64,000 nt of DNA, from contig JAVJQA010000064.1 in the NCBI GenBank assembly GCA_040218045.1, positions 18,695 through 82,694 of the forward strand, written 5' to 3'. How positions within the stretch are numbered: position 1 is the stretch's first letter; each line of letters begins with the position of its first letter. Both the position numbers and the translations under genes were made by a program. Below, in pieces: positions 1 through 11,900 of this stretch. The stretch comes from Marinoscillum sp040218045. Its GTDB lineage: Bacteria; Bacteroidota; Bacteroidia; Cytophagales; Cyclobacteriaceae. The notes under the pieces were generated by a model. It was not told the DNA's origin. It did not search any database and saw only the letters and a program-made list of their open reading frames with translations.

Positions 1-2
1 AA

Positions 3-1286
3 TACCCGAAGAAAAAATGGATAGAAGGGTGGAATAAAGGAGAACCCGGATTTGAAGGGTATGCTCAATTTTTTAAAGAATGGGGAAAACGGGATTTGGC
101 AGATATGGTGAAACGGAATAGGAATCACCCATCCATTATTATGTGGTCTATAGGCAATGAGGTAGATTTTCCAAATGATCCATATTCCCATCCAATATTA
201 AATTCTTCAGGAATTGATCAAATCCATTCGGCAGGTTACAATCCGGAGCAGCCAGATGCAAATAGACTGGGTGATATCGCTTACGAGCTTGCTCAAGTGG
301 TAAGGAAATATGATCGGTCAAGACCAGTGACAGCTGCCCTTGCTGGTGCGGTCATGTCCAATCAAACAGATTATCCTGGAGTATTGGATGTGGTTGGGTA
401 CAACTATACCGAAGATAGATATGAATCGGATCATGAGAAATATCCATCGAGGATTCTCTATGGTAGTGAAACCAGGCACAATATAGAAGCATGGCTATCG
501 GTGACAAATAATGATTTTATTTTTGGTCAATTTTTGTGGACAGGGGTTGATTACCTTGGTGAGGCAGGAGCTTGGCCTTCTCGCGGATCGGGTTCTGGGC
601 TTCTTGATTTGTCCAGCAATATTAAACCGCGAGGTTATTACCGCGAGGCGCTATGGTCAGATGAGCCAGCCATTTACCTCGGTTCATATAAATTGAATCC
701 CAGATGGGCAGATCAACCGTCCATCGATGCTCCTAAGAATTGGGATTACAAGCCAGGTGACACCATTCGTGTGATGGCCTATTCGAATTGTACAAACTTG
801 AAACTCCGTTTGAATGATAAATTAATTGGAAAGGAGATCAACAGCAATACGCAACTGGGAATGGCGTATTGGGACATAGTTTATGAGCCCGGGGTTTTGC
901 GGGTGGAAGGGAAAGGAGAAGATGGTCAAATATGGGCCGATGAAATCAGGACCCCCGGTGTGGCAAAAATAATCAGTGTAAATGTGGTTAAAAATGCCTC
1001 AGACAATGGAGTGTTCATCGTTAACCTGGAACTTAAAGATGGAAATGGTTACCTGGCGTATAGTACAGATAAGATGGTCGTTTGTGAAGTATCTGGCAAT
1101 GGCGAATTAATAGGGCTTGAAAATGCTTCCAAAGATGCTTCCTTAAACTACCTGGGGAACCAACTCACAACGAACAGCGGTAAATTGACGGCCTATGTGA
1201 GAACAACATCTGAGGATGGCGAAATCCATGTAAAGTTTTCATCTGAAGGAATGGAGCCTCTGGTAAAAGTTATTAGGAGCAATTAA
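3..1286 (+). CDS. Glycoside hydrolase family 2 protein (beta-galactosidase/glucuronidase-like), 3' part
   Basis: This is the C-terminal part of a GH2 exo-glycosidase; the reading frame is open from base 3, so the start lies outside the window. The TIM-barrel signature NHPSIIMWSIGNEV holds the predicted acid/base glutamate (codon at 159-161), and LYGSET holds the predicted nucleophile (codon at 468-470). After the barrel come beta-sandwich domains of the kind found C-terminally in Bacteroidota GH2 enzymes (DUF4982-like, about bases 640-1280). The 54-base gap to the next gene on the same strand, a hybrid two-component regulator, suggests a polysaccharide-utilisation locus. Family is clear; the exact substrate (beta-galactoside, glucuronide or other) cannot be read from the sequence. 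Confidence 0.9.
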   Translation, partial: YPKKKWIEGWNKGEPGFEGYAQFFKEWGKRDLADMVKRNRNHPSIIMWSIGNEVDFPNDPYSHPILNSSGIDQIHSAGYNPEQPDANRLGDIAYELAQVVRKYDRSRPVTAALAGAVMSNQTDYPGVLDVVGYNYTEDRYESDHEKYPSRILYGSETRHNIEAWLSVTNNDFIFGQFLWTGVDYLGEAGAWPSRGSGSGLLDLSSNIKPRGYYREALWSDEPAIYLGSYKLNPRWADQPSIDAPKNWDYKPGDTIRVMAYSNCTNLKLRLNDKLIGKEINSNTQLGMAYWDIVYEPGVLRVEGKGEDGQIWADEIRTPGVAKIISVNVVKNASDNGVFIVNLELKDGNGYLAYSTDKMVVCEVSGNGELIGLENASKDASLNYLGNQLTTNSGKLTAYVRTTSEDGEIHVKFSSEGMEPLVKVIRSN

Positions 1287-1340
1287 TTCGGTAATTTAAT
1301 AAAGGCAGAACGCTAATCTTCCTAACTTATAAGTAGGGAT

Positions 1341-4300
1341 GTGAAAGTATATATTGATATGAGTGAGATGGTTTCTTTTAAATGGCTTTGGGTTCCGATA
1401 CTTTGTTTCCCTCTGTTTTGTATGGGGCAGCAAAAGTTATTCCCCCAATATAAATTTCAAAGGTTAAATGAATCTCAAGGGTTAACCAACAATGTGGTTA
1501 ATGATATTCTTCAAGATACATTAGGACAAATTTGGGTAGCTACTAATGAGGGACTATTCAGATATCAAGGAAATACCTTCCAAAGGTTTATTAGAGACAA
1601 GGGCAACCAAGACCTCTTGCACAATAACTATATAGATCAATTATACCTTGACAGGAATAACAATGTATGGTTGATGACAGATGATGGTGTGGGTAAATAC
1701 AGTTACGAGCTCGATGTAATTAAGAGATACCTACCCGAACAAATTAAGGGAAGGGTTCGGTCCATGGCAGTTGACGATAAAGGAACGTTGTATTTCAGTC
1801 TTCATGAATCCGGCATATTGAAAGTTGAGAATGGTTTATCTCAGAAATTGGAGCTCTATGACGATAAGTCCGGAATGGATTTTTCAAAATATAGCATTAC
1901 CAGAGTTGCTATCTGTAACAACAAGTTGTGGGCTATAGTCAGCAATTTAGGAGTGATTAGTGTTGATTTAACTACAAATTCAATTGATTACTTAAGTTCG
2001 GAAGATATTGGAGGTAAGGAAAAAGGAAGGATTTTCAGTCTTTATATCGATAACGAAGAAACCATTTGGATTGGGTCCGAAGTGGGTGTATGTGCATTGA
2101 AGCAAGGTGCTCAAGGCTCTATTCAGATAGATAGGAGTTTGGAAACAATTCTGCCCAAAGACGACTATCTAACATTGTGTAAGGATGAAAAATCTAACCT
2201 TTGGGTTGGTTCAAGGCAGAATGGAATGTACCAATTAAGAAAGGAAGATAATAAGTACAAAGTAGAGAGGCATTTCACTCCTAGAATTGATGAGTATGGA
2301 ATATCTCATAGAACGATAAGCAAAATTTTTCAAGAAAAAAGTGGACTGATCTGGCTGGGAACCCATAATGGGGGCATAAATATCTTTAATCCAGATGGAG
2401 AGGTAGTGAGAACGGTGACCCGACAGCTGCAAGAGTCCGAATCATCCCTGAGTTATCAGAATGTTTGGGGCATAGATCAGTTGCATGATGGATTGATATT
2501 AATTGGAACTGATAGTAAAGGGATTAGCATCTTGGACCCCTTGACTGGAAATATTAAAAATGGGGCTATAAAGGAATTGGACAATAAGGCTATTTTGAGT
2601 TTGTTGGAAGATTCCAAAAAAAGACTGTGGATTGGAACTTATAGCCACGGCATATATCTCCAAAATCAAGATGGTTCTATTGAGAATTTCCGTAGTGAGC
2701 TAGACGGAAGTGAACTGGAAGTAAATGATATAAGGTGTTTCCATGAGCATGCGGACGGTACTATTTTTATAGGCACCAATCAAGGTGGTCTCTATTATTA
2801 CGATGAAAAGATACACCGCATAGTACAGTTAGAGGGTGTTGGAATTGAAGATATTAGATCTATTGCCACATCTCCAAAAGGTGACCTATGGCTTGGTACT
2901 TATGGTCATGGCTTGATAAAGTTAACTTCCTCGACTGAATCCAACAGGATAGTTGATGGCCATCGAATAAGCAAAGGATCGAGTGAGATAATATTTGATA
3001 TTTATCAAGATAAGGATTTGCTATGGGTAGCTACCAGACACAATGGGCTCATTGTTTTTGATTTAACAACTGAGCAGTTTATCGATGTACCGGCTTTAGG
3101 GGTTATTGGGGACAAATCAATATCAAATGTTCAAAAAGACAATGGTCAGAAATTATGGATTACGACTGATACTGATATATACAGCTTTCACTTAAACGAT
3201 TCGACCATTGAAAGCTTCGGTGTGGAAGATGGGTTTCAATCAGGTCATTTCAATTTCGGATCTGCGTTTATATCGGACGATGGTTACGTCGTTTTCGGTG
3301 GGATTCATGGTATGAACTTGTTCTATCCTGAGGAGCTATCAGCAAGTCCGTCGGAGTATGGTATCGTATTAAATGAGATAAAGGTTTTTGACCAATCTGT
3401 TAACCCAACTAATTCTGATGTTTTTCCAAAAGGTAATAGCATCTTTCTCACAGATAAGATAGTCTTGGATTATTCTGATAATGTTTTTTCGATTAAGTTC
3501 TCTCAGCCTGGTTTTTCAACAAAACACCAGCATGATTTCGTGTTTATGCTTGAGGGGTATGAGCGAAATTGGCAGTTGGGCGCAGAATCAAATGTTGCCA
3601 CATACAGAAATGTACCACCTGGAGAGTACTCATTCCGAGTGAAAAGCTTAAAGAATAGTGCAGAAAAACAGATTTTAGTCTCCATAACACCGCCAATCTG
3701 GAGGACATGGCAGGCATTTGTGTTGTATTTGTTGGTAATTATGTTTGTGATTTGGAAACTAAACAAGTTTAGCAATAGCAGAATTGTATTACGACAAAAA
3801 TTGGAGTTCGAGAAAGAATTAAGAGAAAAGGAGCATGCTGTAATGCAGGAAAAACTTCGGTTCTACACCAATTTTTCCCATGAGTTAAAGACACCATTGA
3901 CACTCATACAAGGCCCTGTAAATGACCTGATAATGAAAGTTCAAAATCCAGAGCAACTCCAGTACTTGAAACTAATCAGGAAAAATACCGGGATCATTCT
4001 CAAATTCATTAGGAGGATGCTGGAGTTTAGGAAAATTGAGATGAACAAAACCATTTTGAACATAGCTAAACATGATATCAAGATCCTAGCTCAGGAGGAG
4101 GCCGAAAGTTTTGGCTATTTAGCAAAGGAAAAAGAGGTGAAATTCGGGTTTTATTGTGAAAATGAGCTGGAAGCTTGGGTGGATTTGGAGAAAGTTCAAA
4201 TCATCATGACTAATCTGCTTTCCAACGCATTCAAATTTACTCCAAAAGGAAGGGCAATTAACTTTGGTGTATTTGAAGCGGATTCACACTTGATTATTGA

Positions 4301-5420
4301 AGTCAAAGATGAAGGTGTAGGTATCCAAAAGCACGAATTGGATAATATTTTCTCTCCGTTTTTCCAGGCAAGCAATTCTTATACCGCTGGTGGCACAGGC
4401 ATTGGACTGGCTTTGTGCAAGAATTTTGTTGAATTGCATCTGGGAAAGATAAGCGTTGAAAGCGAGTTTGGCCAGGGGAGTAGATTCATGGTGAGTATTC
4501 CAAAAGACAAATCTGAGCTTGAAAAGAAGGACTATGTGAGAATTATACCATCTAGTTCAAACGACTTTGAGCATTTTACGGACCAATCAAGTGAGGCTGA
4601 TAAAAATGACGTTGAGTTCAGGGAAAATGAAAAGCTGATGTTGGTGGTTGATGACAATAAGGATATCTCTCTCTACATCAAAACCATGTTTCAACATGAG
4701 TTCAATGTAGTCAGGGCGGAAAATGGCCTGGATGCTTTGGACTTGGCTGTCAAAAACACACCGGATATTATTATTTCAGACATAATGATGCCGGGAATGG
4801 ACGGAGTTGAATTTTGCGAGAAGATCAAAGCAAACATTTCAACGAGTCATATCCCATTGATCATGCTGACAGCAAAAGATACTAAGGAGGATAAGATCAA
4901 TGGTTATAAAACCGGGGCTGATGATTATATAACCAAGCCTTTTGCTTCTGAAGTTTTGGTAGCGAGGGTCAGTAATTTGTTAAAAAGTCGGGAAATGCTG
5001 GAGTTGAAATACGAATCCAGCGATTTAATAGATCCCACTATTGATCAAAACTCCCGTGAGGTGGAGTTTGTACTCAATGCCGAAAAAATTATCCTCGAAA
5101 AACTGGAACAGTCAGATTTCAGTGTGCCCATCTTATGTAAGGAGTTGGGTATGAGTCAAAGCGCATTGTACAGAAAAATCAAGTCTCTCACCGGAGTATC
5201 CATTCAAGTATTTATCCGAAAAATTCGAATCAAACGTGCTGCTCAATTATTGCTTTCGGAGGATATGACTGTTACAGAAATTGCATTTGCACTTGATTTT
5301 GCAGACTTAAAGTATTTCAGAAAATGTTTCAAAGATCAGTTTGGAATAAATCCATCTGAATATAAGGTGAAAAATTCCGTTAAAAATGACGATATAAAAA
5401 TTGAAGTGGATTATCTGTGA
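1341..5420 (+). CDS. Hybrid two-component system sensor/regulator (HTCS)
   Basis: A one-polypeptide sensor and transcription factor, as used by Bacteroidota to sense oligosaccharides in the periplasm. Numbering from the GTG at 1341: signal peptide; two-component-regulator propeller repeats (for example LWVGSRQNGMY, IWLGTHNGGINIF) to about 690; a Y_Y_Y domain about 710-785; one membrane segment about 789-810; HisKA with phospho-acceptor H847 in NFSHELKTPL; HATPase_c with N-box near 955-975 and DEGVGI at 990; receiver domain with acidic pair D1104-D1105 and phospho-acceptor D1147; AraC-type DNA-binding domain about 1255-1345. In-frame ATGs at 1359 and 1368 are more natural starts, because the signal peptide (MVSFKWLWVPILCF) begins there. 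The flanking GH2 genes are likely targets. All phosphorelay residues are intact. Confidence 0.95.
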   Translation: MKVYIDMSEMVSFKWLWVPILCFPLFCMGQQKLFPQYKFQRLNESQGLTNNVVNDILQDTLGQIWVATNEGLFRYQGNTFQRFIRDKGNQDLLHNNYIDQLYLDRNNNVWLMTDDGVGKYSYELDVIKRYLPEQIKGRVRSMAVDDKGTLYFSLHESGILKVENGLSQKLELYDDKSGMDFSKYSITRVAICNNKLWAIVSNLGVISVDLTTNSIDYLSSEDIGGKEKGRIFSLYIDNEETIWIGSEVGVCALKQGAQGSIQIDRSLETILPKDDYLTLCKDEKSNLWVGSRQNGMYQLRKEDNKYKVERHFTPRIDEYGISHRTISKIFQEKSGLIWLGTHNGGINIFNPDGEVVRTVTRQLQESESSLSYQNVWGIDQLHDGLILIGTDSKGISILDPLTGNIKNGAIKELDNKAILSLLEDSKKRLWIGTYSHGIYLQNQDGSIENFRSELDGSELEVNDIRCFHEHADGTIFIGTNQGGLYYYDEKIHRIVQLEGVGIEDIRSIATSPKGDLWLGTYGHGLIKLTSSTESNRIVDGHRISKGSSEIIFDIYQDKDLLWVATRHNGLIVFDLTTEQFIDVPALGVIGDKSISNVQKDNGQKLWITTDTDIYSFHLNDSTIESFGVEDGFQSGHFNFGSAFISDDGYVVFGGIHGMNLFYPEELSASPSEYGIVLNEIKVFDQSVNPTNSDVFPKGNSIFLTDKIVLDYSDNVFSIKFSQPGFSTKHQHDFVFMLEGYERNWQLGAESNVATYRNVPPGEYSFRVKSLKNSAEKQILVSITPPIWRTWQAFVLYLLVIMFVIWKLNKFSNSRIVLRQKLEFEKELREKEHAVMQEKLRFYTNFSHELKTPLTLIQGPVNDLIMKVQNPEQLQYLKLIRKNTGIILKFIRRMLEFRKIEMNKTILNIAKHDIKILAQEEAESFGYLAKEKEVKFGFYCENELEAWVDLEKVQIIMTNLLSNAFKFTPKGRAINFGVFEADSHLIIEVKDEGVGIQKHELDNIFSPFFQASNSYTAGGTGIGLALCKNFVELHLGKISVESEFGQGSRFMVSIPKDKSELEKKDYVRIIPSSSNDFEHFTDQSSEADKNDVEFRENEKLMLVVDDNKDISLYIKTMFQHEFNVVRAENGLDALDLAVKNTPDIIISDIMMPGMDGVEFCEKIKANISTSHIPLIMLTAKDTKEDKINGYKTGADDYITKPFASEVLVARVSNLLKSREMLELKYESSDLIDPTIDQNSREVEFVLNAEKIILEKLEQSDFSVPILCKELGMSQSALYRKIKSLTGVSIQVFIRKIRIKRAAQLLLSEDMTVTEIAFALDFADLKYFRKCFKDQFGINPSEYKVKNSVKNDDIKIEVDYL

Positions 5421-5436
5421 AAATTTCCTAAAGCTT

Positions 5437-8400
5437 ATGAATCACGCATACTATATTCTGTTGATTGCTTTTTTGTCAACCTCTTGCCAGGAGAGGACAC
5501 TTTTCACGCTTGTCAGTTCTATTGACTCCAACATAGACTTCAGGAATGAAATAGTGGAGACCCCTGATAACAACATTATGACTTATCAATATATGTATAA
5601 TGGTGCAGGGGTGGCTTTGGGAGATATTGATAATGATGGATTGACGGATGTTTACCTGGTCGGAAACTCGCAGCCAAATAAGTTCTACCTCAATAAAGGT
5701 GACTGGAAATTTGAGGACGTAACTGAAAAATATGATTTAGGAGGAAGGCCGGGTCATTGGAAGACTGGAGTTTCCATGGTCGATATTAATGGTGATGGCT
5801 GGCTGGATATTTATTTATGCTACTCTGGTAATGTGCAGGGAGAAAGCATGAATGCCCCAATTAAAACGGATAGGACCGAGCGATCCAACCAACTGTTCAT
5901 TAACCAGGGAAATAAGGGGAATGGTGTCTATTTTAAAGAACAAGCCGCTACTTATGGCCTGGAGGCAATCGGGACATTTTCTTCTCAGTCGTATTTTCTT
6001 GATTATGATCTAGATGGGGACTTGGATATGTTTCTGGTGAACCATGCCAACATGTTCTATGCCCCTTACTTCAATACATCCTCTTTAAGGAATAAAAGGC
6101 ATCCCTACTTTGGGAACCAATTATTCAGAAATGATGGGCATAAATTTATAGAAGTAAGTGAATCTGCAGGAATACACGGCAGTGGGCTTAACTATGGACT
6201 GAGTGCGGCTATTGCCGATTTAAATAATGATAAATGGCCTGATATCTACGTGACAAATGACTATGACGAACAGGACTTTTTGTATATCAACAACCAGGAT
6301 GGTACTTTTAGGGAAGTGTCACATACCTCGTTTGGACACATCTCAAAATTTTCGATGGGGTCTGACTTGGCAGATATAAATAATGATGGCCATGAGGATT
6401 TGTTTGTGGCAGATATGCTTCCAAAAGACAACAAGAGACAAAAGCTGTTGAAAGGCCCTGACGCTTATGACAAATATCACCTTTCTGTTGATAGTGGGTT
6501 TCACCATCAGAATATGCGCAATATGCTTCATGTTTATGTCAATAGTGATCATGAGGGTAACCCAAGGTATAAGGAGGTAGGTCAAATGTCAGGCATATCA
6601 AATACTGACTGGAGCTGGGCAACCTTGTTTGCAGACTATGATAATGATGGCTTGCTGGATTTATTTGTTACCAATGGCTACTTGCATGATTACACCAACA
6701 TGGATTTCCTGAAATATGCTCAGGATAGGATGGGGAAGGTAATAACTGCGGATGTGAAGAATCAACAGGAAATCAAGCAACTGATCAATACAATGCCTTC
6801 TACTCCGTTGGCTAATTATTGCTTTAAAGGCATGCCCTCTTTGCAGTTTCAGGACGCAGGCAAGGTATGGGGCATTAACGAGAAGTCAATTTCAAACGGT
6901 GCGGCGTACGGCGATTTGGACAATGACGGTGATTTGGATTTAGTAATAAATAACCTCAATCAACAGGTACACATTTATAGGAACAACACAGATACTAAAA
7001 CCAATCATTTTCTAAAGGTGCGCCTTGATGGAGAAGGTGAGAATACTATGGGAATCGGAGCTCAGCTAAAAATTGATCTGGATACTACTGTATTATCACG
7101 CCAGGCATATTATAATAGAGGATACCAATCCTCTGTAGAGCCTACCATATTCATTGGCTTGGGCAAAGTAGATCGAGTGAATGGGATAAAAGTAGAATGG
7201 CCAAGCGGCGCTATATCTACAGTAGACAATGTACTGGTAAATAGTACAATTACTATAAGTGAAAAGGACGCTGTTAAAGATTCAGTCTCTAACACTGAAG
7301 AAAGTGACTATTTCTTCGAGAAGGTCACGGATGAAGTAGGACTTCAATATGCTCATCAGGAGAATAAGTTTGCTGATTTCAAAATCCAAAGATTGATTCC
7401 TTATGAGGCGTCTAAGCTTGGTTATAGAATAGCCAAAGGAGATGTGAATAATGACGGAAACGACGACTTTTTTCTGGGAGGAGCTATCGGGACTTCTGGG
7501 GTGCTTTACTTAAGTGATCATGACGGTCATTACTCCAAAGCAGCGTCTCAACCTTGGGAAGCAGACAAAACTTATGAAGATATAGATCAGCTATTTTTCG
7601 ATGCTGACGGTGACGGTGATCTGGATTTGTACGTGGTGAGTGGGGGTAATGAATACCCTCCAAATCACTCAGCTTATGAAGATCGACTGTATGTGAATCA
7701 AGGAAATGGAGCTTTTGTGAGAGACCTGGATGCTCTTCCCAGTGATAATTTCATCAGTGGAGGTAGTGTGGTGCCTTCAGATTATGACAATGATGGTGAT
7801 ATCGATCTTTTTGTGGGAGGTAGAATTGAGCCTCAGTTTTATCCATTGTCTCCTAGGAGTAAAGTTCTTAAAAATGTGAGTACTGGGGGGGCAGTGAAGT
7901 TTGTAGAGGTGACAGCTAATCTTTCCAATGAGCTTGTTAGGATGGGAATGGTGACTGATGCAGTTTGGAGTGATCTCAATAATGATGGCTGGGATGACTT
8001 GATTGTTGTAGGCGAGTGGATGCCATTAAAGGTGTTCTTGAATGAGAGCGGTTCCAGTTTCGTTGAGGTTTCTGAGGAAATGGGATTGCAGAACACACAT
8101 GGATGGTGGACCAGAATCGTTGGAGATGACCTGGATGGTGATGGAGATATGGACTTTATTGTGGGAAATGCAGGAACAAATCTTCAGTATAATGCTTCAG
8201 AGGAAGAGCCTGTTGAATTCTTCGTTCAAGACCTGAACAATGACCAGGACCCTGACCCAATCATGAGTTACTATATTCAGGGTAAAAGATATCCAGTGGC
8301 ATCCTATGATGAACTCATTGATCAGATGAGAGGGGTGAGAAAGAGGTTTAAGGACTATGAGGCATACTCTGTTGCCACTGTGGACGATGTGCTTCAATCT

Positions 8401-8796
8401 TTTGAAAAGAGTAAATCCTTTCATTATAAGATTAATACTTTAGAGTCGAGTGTATTATTAAATCAAGGAAATTCCTTCTCCATACAAGCTCTCCCCAAAG
8501 CGGCTCAGGAATCCATGGTGAATGGTATTGTCATCGAAGATTTTGACCATGATGGTTCGAATGAAATCCTGCTGGTAGGAAACTTTTTCCCATATCGTGT
8601 GGAATGGGGCAAGTCGGATTCATTTTTCGGAGCATTCTTCAAAATGGAGAACGGCCGGTTGGTTTCTCACCTATCCAATGAGAAGCTTTATTTCGATGGA
8701 GACATTAGAGATGTACAACTTTTGAAAATGAAAAATGGCGAGCGGAGAGTAATCATATCCAGGAATAATAATGACGCTGACATTTACTCCTTTTAA
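5437..8796 (+). CDS. FG-GAP/VCBS repeat lipoprotein with ASPIC/UnbV domain
   Basis: An exported lipoprotein of 1119 aa with many calcium-binding FG-GAP/VCBS blades (repeating D-x-(N/D)-x-D-G motifs such as DIDNDGLTDVYL, DINGDGWLDIYL, DLDNDGDLDLVI), predicted to fold as beta-propellers. An ASPIC/UnbV segment (NRGYQSSVEPTIFIGLGKV to VEWPSG) sits at about 537-608, and a second propeller follows. I chose the ATG at 5437 because it gives a clean lipoprotein signal (LLIAFLSTSC); an upstream in-frame TTG at 5401 overlaps the regulator gene. The gene is 16 bases after the HTCS and probably co-transcribed. Such proteins often accompany SusC/D and glycosidase genes in Cytophagales; a binding or scaffold role on the cell surface is inference. 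A paralogue lies at 15304-18633. Confidence 0.88.
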   Translation: MNHAYYILLIAFLSTSCQERTLFTLVSSIDSNIDFRNEIVETPDNNIMTYQYMYNGAGVALGDIDNDGLTDVYLVGNSQPNKFYLNKGDWKFEDVTEKYDLGGRPGHWKTGVSMVDINGDGWLDIYLCYSGNVQGESMNAPIKTDRTERSNQLFINQGNKGNGVYFKEQAATYGLEAIGTFSSQSYFLDYDLDGDLDMFLVNHANMFYAPYFNTSSLRNKRHPYFGNQLFRNDGHKFIEVSESAGIHGSGLNYGLSAAIADLNNDKWPDIYVTNDYDEQDFLYINNQDGTFREVSHTSFGHISKFSMGSDLADINNDGHEDLFVADMLPKDNKRQKLLKGPDAYDKYHLSVDSGFHHQNMRNMLHVYVNSDHEGNPRYKEVGQMSGISNTDWSWATLFADYDNDGLLDLFVTNGYLHDYTNMDFLKYAQDRMGKVITADVKNQQEIKQLINTMPSTPLANYCFKGMPSLQFQDAGKVWGINEKSISNGAAYGDLDNDGDLDLVINNLNQQVHIYRNNTDTKTNHFLKVRLDGEGENTMGIGAQLKIDLDTTVLSRQAYYNRGYQSSVEPTIFIGLGKVDRVNGIKVEWPSGAISTVDNVLVNSTITISEKDAVKDSVSNTEESDYFFEKVTDEVGLQYAHQENKFADFKIQRLIPYEASKLGYRIAKGDVNNDGNDDFFLGGAIGTSGVLYLSDHDGHYSKAASQPWEADKTYEDIDQLFFDADGDGDLDLYVVSGGNEYPPNHSAYEDRLYVNQGNGAFVRDLDALPSDNFISGGSVVPSDYDNDGDIDLFVGGRIEPQFYPLSPRSKVLKNVSTGGAVKFVEVTANLSNELVRMGMVTDAVWSDLNNDGWDDLIVVGEWMPLKVFLNESGSSFVEVSEEMGLQNTHGWWTRIVGDDLDGDGDMDFIVGNAGTNLQYNASEEEPVEFFVQDLNNDQDPDPIMSYYIQGKRYPVASYDELIDQMRGVRKRFKDYEAYSVATVDDVLQSFEKSKSFHYKINTLESSVLLNQGNSFSIQALPKAAQESMVNGIVIEDFDHDGSNEILLVGNFFPYRVEWGKSDSFFGAFFKMENGRLVSHLSNEKLYFDGDIRDVQLLKMKNGERRVIISRNNNDADIYSF

Positions 8797-8907
8797 ACAT
8801 AATATTGATAGTACCCCATATAGAGATCAATAGCCCCCTCATAGTGCGTCAAATTTAAATCCAATTTTAAGCCGTAGTAGATACTTCATCATATAATCAC
8901 AAAACAG

Positions 8908-8930
8908 GCCGAAACGAAGTTTCGGCTTTT
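8908..8930 (+). terminator. Intrinsic terminator after the VCBS lipoprotein
   Basis: Perfect 8-bp stem GCCGAAAC / GTTTCGGC with a GAA loop, followed by TTTT and an AT-rich tail. It lies 111 bases after the stop at 8796 and 30 bases before the next ATG, so it separates the HTCS/VCBS unit from the beta-galactosidase gene. Confidence 0.8.
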
Positions 8931-8959
8931 ATATAAATCAGAGAACTCATTTAAAAAAA

Positions 8960-11900
8960 ATGAAACAGGTTGTAAGGATATTGACTGTATGCATCTTACT
9001 TATTCATCATGTAGACGCGCAAAAGGTAACGGTAAACGAATGGGAAAACCCCCAGGTTTTTGAGCGAAATAAAGAGGGAGGTCATGTTGATTTCATTGCA
9101 TACGATAACGCACTTGATGCAAGAGTTGATGATTTTACTAAATCGCCATACTTTAAGTCATTAAATGGTCAGTGGAGGTTCCACTTTGTGAAGACCCCAT
9201 CAGAAAGACCTCAAGATTTCTACAAGGAAGGTTTTGATGATTCTGGATGGAGTACCATTCGAGTGCCATCCAATTGGGAAATAGAGGGATTTGGACTTCC
9301 TATTTATACGAATGTGGTTTACCCATTTCCGAAAAATCCGCCCTTTGTAAATAATGACTACAATCCTGTCGGTACTTACCGCAGGACTTTTGAAATAGGT
9401 GAAGATTGGACAGATAGCCAGGTTATTTTGAATCTCTCATCAGTGTCTGGTTACACCACGGTTTTTGTCAATGGTCAAGAAGTAGGCATGACCAAAGTGG
9501 CAAAATCCCCTTCAGAGTTTGATATAACACAATATGTGAAGCAGGGCAAGAATTCCCTGGCAATCCAGGTATTTCGCTGGCACGATGGCAGCTATATTGA
9601 GGATCAGGACTTTTGGCGATTGAGTGGGTTGGAACAGGACGTTTTTTTGTATGCTTTGCCTAAGACTTCTATTTGGGATTTTTTTCTTAAAGCCGACTTG
9701 GATGAGACTTATACTGATGGGATATTCAGTGCCGCTGTAGATATAAGAAGTTTTGGTGGACACAACACTAGAAAAGGAAGTTTGTCTCTAGCGTTATATC
9801 CAAATAATGGAAATGACCCCATTTTCCAGGAAGAAAAAGACTTTTCAGCTAATGCTAAAGTAGTTGATTTCAGCACTGAAATACCCGGTGTTCTAAAATG
9901 GTCGGCTGAGTCTCCTAACCTTTATGACTGTGTGCTCACTCTGAAGGATACAAAAGGCAGAACTACCATGATCACCAGCGAGCAAGTTGGATTCCGTAAT
10001 GTCAGAATAGAAAATGCCCAACTCATGGTGAACGGGATGCCTATTTTGGTAAAAGGGGTAAACCTCCATATTCATAATGATACGCTCGGCCATGTTCCTA
10101 CAGTTGAAACCATGATGGAGGATATCCGATTGATGAAAAGGAACAATATCAATGCCGTGAGGACAAGCCACTATCCGCAAAGCCCCTTATGGTATAAGCT
10201 GTGTGACCAGTATGGTATTTACCTTGTGGATGAGGCCAATATAGAAACTCATCACATGGGGGCTGAGCTTCAGTCTCCTTTTGATAAAAGTGTACATCCA
10301 GCTTATCTGGAGAAGTGGGCTCCAGCACATCTGGATAGGGTAGAGAGAGCTGTGCAAAGAGATAAAAACCACCCATCTGTTATTATTTGGTCTATGGGGA
10401 ATGAATGTGGAAACGGACAGGTCTTTTATGATGCGTACAATTGGATCAAAAACTATGATCCTTCCAGGCCTGTTCAGTTTGAGCAAGCTGGTGAAAACTC
10501 CAACACGGATATCGTTAGCCCAATGTATCCCCCCATCTCCTATATGAAGACTTATGCTGATGACAAGGAAGTTACAAGGCCTTTTATCATGTGCGAATAT
10601 TCCCATGCTATGGGCAATAGCAATGGTAATTTTCAAGAGTATTGGGATATTATATTGAACAGTCCACATATGCAGGGCGGATTCATCTGGGATTGGGTAG
10701 ATCAAGGTCTCAAAACAGAAAACGCTAATGGAGTATTTTGGGCTTATGGTGGAGACTTAGGTGGACTCAACTTTCAAAATGATGAGAATTTCTGTGCAAA
10801 TGGTTTGGTTGCTTCTAATAGGAAGCCTCATCCAGGATTAAAGGAAGTGAAAAAAGTATATCAGAATATTGTGTTTAAGCTAGAAGAGAACGGTTTATTG
10901 GAAGTGACCAATTACTTTGATTTTACAAGTTTGGATAACTATGTAATTCGGTATGAGGTACTAAAAAATGGAGAGTCGTGTTTTGAGGAAAGCTTTACTC
11001 TGAGCACTGAGCCCCATGCCAGCGAGCAAGTTCAAATTAAAATACCGGAGCTACAAGAAGGGGAGTACTTGTTAAATCTTTTCGCACTTACCACAGCGGA
11101 TGCACCGCTGGTCCCGAAGGGTCATGAAATAGCACGTGAACAGTTTGTATTAAAGGATTATGAGTTTGGTGTAGCCGAAACTGTTGGTGACTTGCAAGTT
11201 TCATACGCCGATTCGAAAATACATTTTTCGTCAGGTGAGGTTTCCGGGGTTTTTAATAAGTCTAAGGGAACCTTCGAGAGCTACGGGAACAAAGACTTAA
11301 AAATGAAGGCTCTTCCCGAGCCCTACTTTTGGAGAGCTCCTACTGACAATGATTTTGGAAATCATATGCCAAGCGCGCTTGGTGTTTGGAGAACGGCCCA
11401 TGACTATCGCGTCGTTGAGTCAGTCGAGATAGGTGATCAAACTAAGGATGGTTTATCAATCAACGTAGATTATATGCTTAAGGGCTTAAATGTCCCTTAT
11501 CGTATTGGGTATCTTATTAAAAATGATGGGTCAATTAAGGTGACACCCAGTATAGATCTGACCTCTACGGAATTGCCAGAACTTCCCCGGTTTGGTATGA
11601 GAGTACGATTGCCGAAATCATGGGATTCCTTGTCTTATTATGGACGGGGGCCGGAAGAAAACTATGCAGATCGCAAAAGTGCTACCTTCATTGGAGTTTA
11701 TAATGATCAGGTAGCAAATCAGAAAATGCCATACATCAGACCTCAGGAGTTTGGATATCATACTGATACGAGGTGGGTGAGTTTGCTGGATCATTCAGGT
11801 AAGGGCATTGTGGTTGAAGGAGATCAGGCTTTGGGTTTCAGTGCATTGAATGTAGCCACTGAAGACCTGGATCCCGGGTTGACAAAAAAACAACAACATC